DNA from: Apostichopus parvimensis
Taxonomy: Eukaryota; Echinodermata; Holothuroidea; Aspidochirotida; Stichopodidae
Direction: 5' to 3'
Assembly (NCBI GenBank): GCA_000934455.1
Contig: KN883383.1
Span: forward strand, 122,910 to 161,848
DNA: 38,939 bases
A model generated the notes under the pieces. That model did not search any database, was not told the DNA's origin, and was given only the letters and a program-made list of their open reading frames with translations. Position numbers and translations under genes: made by a program. Positions 33,736 to 38,939 of this stretch are shown piece by piece (the first letter of the stretch is position 1; every line of letters begins with the position of its first letter).

Positions 33736-34630
33736 CTACAAATTAATAGAAAAACATTGACTTAATTATACGGGAGACACAAATATAATGATTAAACGTA
33801 TGACACCGTATGATAGCATCATTTGCAAATAAAAAAGTGTATTACACTAAGCCTTTACAAAGATGTTTGTTATTATTGTCAACTCATATACAACTTCTTG
33901 GAAGTATTATATCAATACAGATCACCCGGTATATTTTTTATTTCGGTTACTCTGGCAATAACAATGAGATCTGATGCAAATACCTTGCACTTTCTTTTCA
34001 TGAAGCGTTGATAGACTGGAAACGTCACTAAAACGACGAGGCATTAAGCAGAATGAAAATCTATAACTGTAAAGAAAGACATACAATAGAAATGAATCCA
34101 TATAAAATAATATTATATGAAACAAATTGTTAAATTAAGGACTAATAATGATTTTTTTAATATACTCAATATGGGATATGTATTAACCTCTACACGATCT
34201 CAAACTATGAATGATTTTACATTTCCTTCTATGATTTTTGATGTTGGTCGATAATGCGCTAAGCCGGTAAATGAACACGCACATGTTATTAACGTAGGTC
34301 GTTAATCTAACAGCTTCATTAAGGAACGTGTTATATTATTGGTCTACTCCATGGGTGCTGAAAATCTTGCATTACTTAAAGTTAATAAATGTGTTTACCA
34401 TTGTTTTACGAGAGCAGAACAATAACTAATTCAGTAACTTCATTGGTAATTATCGGTTGATGACGGAATAAAACAAACGAACCTGGATTGCTAAATTATT
34501 ACTGTGTTGTTTTGACACTTTCTAAAACTGTCCAACACAAGCTGATACAAACACCATTTGATAATTCTCTAGAAAGGTCTGTGAATAAACTGAAATTCTT
34601 GTAAAATACACTGAAGAATCTAGTACTTAC
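33736..34630. other. Presumed intron of locus B, nothing recognised
   Basis: AT-rich unique sequence; the short ORFs on both strands have no support. Confidence 0.5.
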
Positions 34631-34839
34631 GCGACTGAATTTAAGTTTTCACAACTGGCTGCATAGATGAATAGATCCTGCAAGTTTTTCTCTGTCCAAT
34701 CGTTGGCAGTCATCTCAATCCAGAGTTGACCGAGAGTAGTTTGAGAAGATAGACGAAGGCCGGAAGTAAGTACAATTTCATTTCTAGAAATATCCAACGA
34801 GTCAATGGCTTCATGCAGCATTAAACGTGATACTGTAAC
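34631..34839 (-). CDS. LRR-type exon of NLR locus B
   Basis: A 209-bp exon, phase 0 to 2, with a CATCTCAG acceptor and a GTAAGT donor. It reads VTVSRLMLHEAIDSLDISRN, then SGLRLSSQTTLGQLWIEM, and ends ENLNSV. Position after the NACHT-tail exon, phases, near-identical length (209 against 206 bp) and the SGL-L block match the two LRR exons of locus A, though the residues have diverged strongly. It is open throughout. Confidence 0.65.
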
Positions 34840-35066
34840 CTGAGATGAAGAAAATGTATTATTAAGTAATATAAGAGGCTTATATTTAAGTATAATAAAT
34901 GTGTGTCCTCTACTATTAAAATGACACTGATCAGCATAACAAAGTTCCTATTTTACTTTTGTGCAAGGAAACCACTTCAATTATTGATCAATAATATCTG
35001 TCTTATCATATTGCAAGTTAAGATATGAAGATAAGATTTATGTAAAGGGTTTCTTTTAATTCTTAC

Positions 35067-35930
35067 CTTGTGATAAGAAGCTATAGCCAGTATCTGTAGC
35101 GTTGACCTCTGGAGCAGTTTGCTGTCTACATGTGATAAATGGATGGGTTTAGAACAGAGCTCTTTCACAGTTTCCATAACAGCGTGACTGCTCCCAATCT
35201 GCTCCAGGAGACAGAGAATGGTAAATTCTTCGCTGCCTTCCATACCTCGGATGTAGTGTATAATGTGTTTAGCTACGTCCGGGTATATTCCACAGACAAA
35301 TCGATAAAGGTGCTGATAATCAGATGGATATAAATCCTCTAACAAATCAATTAAATATTCGTCACTAGAGGTTTCAAATTTACTGCCAAGTTTTGCAATA
35401 ACATCCACAACGTGATTTGCCGCATACCATTCACAGAACAAATTATGATTAAATCTGACTTTTCTTGAGCCAATACTTGCCAACTTTGCACCTGCAGATT
35501 TCTTCTCAACTTCAACAAATATTCCAACACGTAAATATTGATGGAAAAATTCGTTTCCTAGAATTTTACAAAGGTAGTCTCTAGTCCAAGACACAGTGGA
35601 ATATCCAATCAGGCTTTCAAAAGCTACCTCGTTAAGCTTCGTATGATTAGACTCCTCATCAACGTGTGTATGTTGATTGTGCTTGTGAAACTTTCTTTTG
35701 AAATGATCGTAGAAATACGATATCATGTTACGAAAGTAACCCGTCATTGTTGTATATCGTTTCATCATGTCGTTATCATGTGTAATATGTGCGTATAAAA
35801 TAAAGAAGATTGGAACCCGACAGAGATTTCCAAGAATGGGATTATCCTGGAGAGATTCTCTGATTCTCTCTGTTGCATCATCATCTTTCGTAACAACTTT
35901 ACGAATATACTTATTTTCAGTAAGCCAGTT
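35067..35930 (-). pseudogene. NLR locus B, C-terminal half of a NACHT exon (5'-truncated)
   Basis: This segment aligns along its length with the second half of the locus A NACHT exon. Shared blocks include NKYIRKVV (A: DEYIRKAV), LCRVPIFF (A: LCQVPLFF), YLRVGIFVE (A: HIRVGILVE), NLFCEWYA (A: KIFCEWFA), YRFVCG, CLLEQIG and LLQRSTLQILAIASYHK. It closes in phase 0 at a GTAAGA donor like the other copies. Upstream of about 35930 the likeness stops, an in-frame stop follows 11 codons further on, and no Walker A or B motif exists anywhere to the right in the window. The ATPase half is therefore missing, and the locus is a truncated gene unless a distant exon replaces it. The frame itself is undamaged for about 290 codons. 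Confidence 0.75.
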
Positions 35931-36017
35931 GGCGTTCCATATAACTTACAAGCACCTAAACGCACACTAAATGTGTACATGCGTGCCTATGTAGGAACGT
36001 ACGTTTACAGTACAGGC

Positions 36018-36077
36018 GCTTGCTATATCTGCCAATTGAGCTGTTCGACTCATATGTTCTCGGTCTCCTTTCTGCAG
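36018..36077. repeat. 60-bp direct repeat, copy 1
   Basis: The sequence GCTTGCTATATCTGCCAATT through to TTTCTGCAG recurs at 36668-36727 with two substitutions. It is followed directly by GTGAGT, so on the plus strand its end looks like a CAG|GTGAGT splice donor. It lies less than 100 bp from the break in the locus B NACHT exon. Confidence 0.9.
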
Positions 36078-36667
36078 GTGAGTTTACATGAATTATTAAA
36101 TTTTAAATACCAAAACTTCAACCAGTTGTATTAAAACACCTCTTTTTTTTATTTGATTAAGTCTAGGTTGATGATGTTAAGGGAAACGATGGGATAATAC
36201 AAGATTAAAATATGTTACCAATCGTGCAACGATGTCACAGAATATTACGTATAATATTGCATGTTAGGTCAGCGAGTAGAACTTTTTGTCGTTAAATGCG
36301 TCAACTAAGGGTCGTATGTTACAGGACTTGTGATATGTGGTAATATAAACAGTCAATTAGGCTTCGTAATTAAAGTAGGCTAATTAGTGTATTTAATAAA
36401 ATGTTGATCACGTAGAGGTACGTCAGTAAATTTGTACTATTAAGCTAGGCCCACCGTTTCTTTACTGTCTAGCGTAGGCACAGACCTATCGTGTAAAAAG
36501 TCACAGCGTGGGTATTGTTCTTAACGTACTTGAAGGGCGCCACGGATTTTGTTGCATAATTAGGGGATTTCCCAAGATCAATATTCCAGGATCAATGTTG
36601 CAGTATTAATTGTGTTTTACACTGGAAATAAGTTAAATTACTGCCAGTTGATCAAATAATAAAAGTT
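36078..36667. other. Segment between the two direct repeats
   Basis: 590 bp of AT-rich unique sequence without an ORF. Flanked by the repeats, it could be a small insertion with long target duplications, a solo-repeat element, or ordinary DNA between a duplicated segment. Confidence 0.5.
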
Positions 36668-36727
36668 GCTTGCTGTATCTGCCAATTGAGCTGTTCGCCT
36701 CATATGTTCTCGGTCTCCTTTCTGCAG
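36668..36727. repeat. 60-bp direct repeat, copy 2
   Basis: Second copy of the 36018-36077 sequence (two differences). Here its pyrimidine-rich end TCCTTTCTGCAG is followed by CCCTAAAG rather than GTGAGT. Confidence 0.9.
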
Positions 36728-37129
36728 CCCTAAAGAGAACCGCCCCAGTAGCAGCCCTAACCCATGGGACCCGGGGGTAACAGTTATTTGACTTAATTGA
36801 CTCAACTGTGACTTTAAGGCCTAATGATATTCACTAGTATCCATGTTCGAACAAAGCTTTGTATGCAAAACGACACACTCAAGCCACTACTCATGCTAAC
36901 ATCTCATCCTTTGATGACTGTAACTAATGTAGACATCCAACAAACTTTTTTCACTCACTTAATAAGGTGGGACCTGTTATCCTGCATTAACTACTACCCA
37001 CTTTGCAACATTAACACTAAACTGAGAACTGCATGCACAGACTAATATGGAAGTATTTCACAGTACGTGTGCAGGTTTTTTGTTAAGAAATGTAGTAGAT
37101 GGGTCAAGTTGAAAAGTAGGCGGGACTGT
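36728..37129. other. No gene seen
   Basis: A 73-codon plus ORF (36824-37045) has no recognisable similarity and is not called. Confidence 0.5.
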
Positions 37130-37240
37130 CTGTACGCGGACATGGGGGAGGGGTCTAAGGGGAGGGTTCCCCCTCCCCTTTGCCGGAAAATTGCAATTTA
37201 AAAAGTCTCTAGATGCAAAATGGTGCAATATACAGCTGTT
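37130..37240. mobile_element. Fragment of the GC-rich MITE-like family (inverted)
   Basis: The stretch with GGGGAGGGGTCTAAGGGGAG and, further on, GATGCAAAATGGTGCAATAT matches the reverse complement of the right half of the element at 38226-38567. Its own ends are unclear. Confidence 0.5.
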
Positions 37241-38225
37241 TGGTCAATGATATTGCCCCCTCCCAATCTCCCCTTTCTTCTGTCCTATTTTTCTTTTTTT
37301 CTCCTGAATTTTTTTATTAACACTCGGGTCATGGAGCCTAAGGAGGTAGCTATGCCACTGAACCGAACTTAGCAAGGGTGTGACGCACTTGCTGCATTAA
37401 ATGAAGTGCAATCAGAACAAAATGATAATAGGTCTACGGTACCTACAAAGTGAGTAGGATTTTACTGCCAAAAAATACCCAACTAGAACCTTCTGTTTTT
37501 TATTCATCTTTTATCTCTGTTGAGCAACAATTTGTATGTCAAGAGGAGCCCTTCGCCTACCTCTACTCTCACCCACCCCTCGGCCTCATCTCCTCGACCA
37601 TACTACTAATGTTCCACTTCTTGTAGTTTTTAACAACAGTTAACTGCTGTGACAGTTTCAATCACACCTGACCTGGTTGTGGGTATTTATTCCTCTCGAT
37701 TTTTTTATTTATTTATTTTTATTTTTAATTTTAATTTTTTTTTTTTTTACTGAGCGTCGCAAAGTAGCCGGGTCATGTACGTGCAGAAAAACGAAAACCC
37801 TGGGTGTGTGTGGGAAGTGGTGGGGGGGGGGGGTGCTTTTCACAGCAATTTCATGGGACAACAAATGACACTGAGTGGAGCACTCAAATAATACATGCGA
37901 GAGACATGTTTGCCAAGTGCCTCTCAGATACCGGAAATGACACTTTACAGACAATAACAGTTGCATAAAACACTATCCACTTGCTGGAGTCATTAGAGGC
38001 GAAAAAAGAAAGTTTTCAAAGTTGGTTCTTAAGTCAGGAGAATAGTGCTTACCAGTACAAATGATCTGGCTTTTTGCCGTACAGCGCAAAGCGCCCTCAC
38101 TTTTTTCAAGGCTTCTCTGCTTAAACACGGCGATACACTGTGTCAGCGTTCTTCCTAGGTTAATTTCTATGGTGCCACGTCAGTCATTTCAAATTGGCTC
38201 AATGGTGCGAAGGGATTATCACAAG
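37241..38225. other. Low-complexity and repeat-derived DNA, no gene
   Basis: Contains a T-rich low-complexity run at 37698-37749, a G run at 37820-37833 and C/T-rich sequence at 37545-37615. ORFs in both directions here are composed of these runs and are not genes. Confidence 0.55.
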
Positions 38226-38567
38226 GGCGTAGGAACCGGGGGTGCTGGGGGCGGGGGCGCCCCCAGTGAAAAATATGGGGGGGGGGCGGAAGTATCATTC
38301 CGCCCCCTCCCCCCGCTCCGCAAGTTAGAAAACCCCTTTTTCGTTTCCAAATGAGAAAAAAATCTCCTTTGGAGCACCAAATTGCATCTAAGGCCAGGTG
38401 AAAATGCAAATATTTACAAAATGGAGTGGGTGTTGAAGTGTGCTATATTGCACCAAATTGCATCTGAGGCCACCTGAAAATGCAAAAAAAAATCCCTCCT
38501 CTTAGACCCCTCCCCCAGGCCGGCCATCAGTCTTCAGCCCCCCCACTCAAAAGTACCTTCCTACGCC
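38226..38567. mobile_element. GC-rich MITE-like element with GGCGTAGGAA ends
   Basis: The element is bounded by GGCGTAGGAA (38226-38235) and its inverted copy TTCCTACGCC (38558-38567), with a G/C-run palindrome (GGGGGCGGGGGCGCCCCC) inside the left half. A direct repeat within it, GCACCAAATTGCATCTAAGG and GCACCAAATTGCATCTGAGG, starts at 38374 and 38450. There is no coding capacity. The right end continues into CACTG; no target duplication is clear. The superfamily cannot be told from this copy. Confidence 0.6.
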
Positions 38568-38939
38568 ACTGGATGATCATATCACCCTTTGAAAGTGATC
38601 GTCTAATCTTATTAACATTTGTGTCACATATGCCATAAGTATACATGTCCCACGACTGCAGTATGTTTCTTGCATTATTTTATGTACTAATTGTATAAAC
38701 CCATACGGTGTTACGATGGAACAATAATTAAGCTTTCTGCTTGACCAAATCATCATGTTTAGTATATTTTGTTAATTTATTTCATGTAATCAATTAATAC
38801 AGATCTATGGGAAGATGCATGAGCAGAGTTCAAGTACAATATAAGAAGCAAATAAAAGACAAGATACCTCACTTTTGTTTTTCTTTCCATTAGTTATTGT
38901 TATGTTTGATTGTATTGAAATAGTACATTTAAAGAACTC
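38568..38939. other. AT-rich end of window, nothing recognised
   Basis: Unique AT-rich sequence to the right edge, without gene or repeat. Confidence 0.5.

Noticed and set aside
35765-35980. 71-codon minus ORF directly upstream of the locus B fragment
   Set aside because: It is an alternative frame; the true NACHT-homologous frame (NKYIRKVV, LCRVPIFF) overlaps it.
37677-38409. ORFs of 63-97 codons on both strands at 37.7-38.4 kb
   Set aside because: They are made of T-runs, G-runs and MITE-like sequence and have no protein-like composition.
1-38939. tRNA, rRNA and other classic structured RNA genes
   Set aside because: No tRNA A/B-box pairs with a cloverleaf and no rRNA-like stretch were recognised by reading; a tRNAscan or Rfam search would be needed to exclude them fully.

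Overview
The window looks like AT-rich, intron-rich nuclear DNA of a marine invertebrate deuterostome. An echinoderm is the best guess, possibly a sea cucumber; this is inference from the echinoderm-style NACHT/leucine-rich-repeat (NLR) genes and the non-LTR retroelements, not from a marker gene. There is no prokaryotic gene organisation, no rRNA or tRNA gene, and one assembly gap (25292-26075).

The main content is innate-immune-type NLR sequence, all on the minus strand. NLR locus A reads from a putative 5' untranslated exon near 23.7 kb, through a short coding exon (19468-19728) that starts with an N-myristoylation-type sequence, into a 1.5-kb NACHT exon (17323-18839). Their splice phases match and give an open 588-residue N-terminal part with Walker A and Walker B motifs. 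Further down the same strand lie five exons (6951-7156, 5794-5870, 4793-4848, 3454-3573, 854-1059) whose splice sites and phases form one open chain. They encode leucine-rich-repeat-like segments and a second copy of the last 40 residues of the NACHT exon followed by a second LRR exon. Either locus A is one gene of about 23 kb that runs off the left edge, or it is a NACHT gene followed by remnants of a tandem relative.

NLR locus B (35.93-32.6 kb, minus) keeps the C-terminal half of the NACHT exon and its LRR exon. It lacks the Walker A/B half and looks 5'-truncated. A near-perfect 60-bp direct duplication, copies 650 bp apart, lies just upstream of the break.

Mobile elements: a 5'-truncated L1-clade LINE (19834-23453, plus strand) sits in the first intron of locus A with perfect 13-bp target-site duplications and three frameshifts. 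A decayed CR1/Rex1-like reverse transcriptase (29667-30890, minus) ends in a TTATC repeat tail. Two copies of a TTAA-flanked MITE (piggyBac-like) lie at 13.2 and 15.3 kb. GC-rich MITE-like sequence occurs at 37.1-38.6 kb.

Introns of locus A hold two adjacent four-copy tandem arrays (97-bp and 133-bp periods), a 29-bp duplication, a hairpin and several G-quadruplex-prone tracts. The region 8-16.5 kb contains no recognisable gene; it has a CpG-richer promoter-like patch, a possible two-exon non-coding transcript and weak orphan exon candidates. A 45-codon exon at 32.1 kb resembles the anchor of a type II membrane protein.
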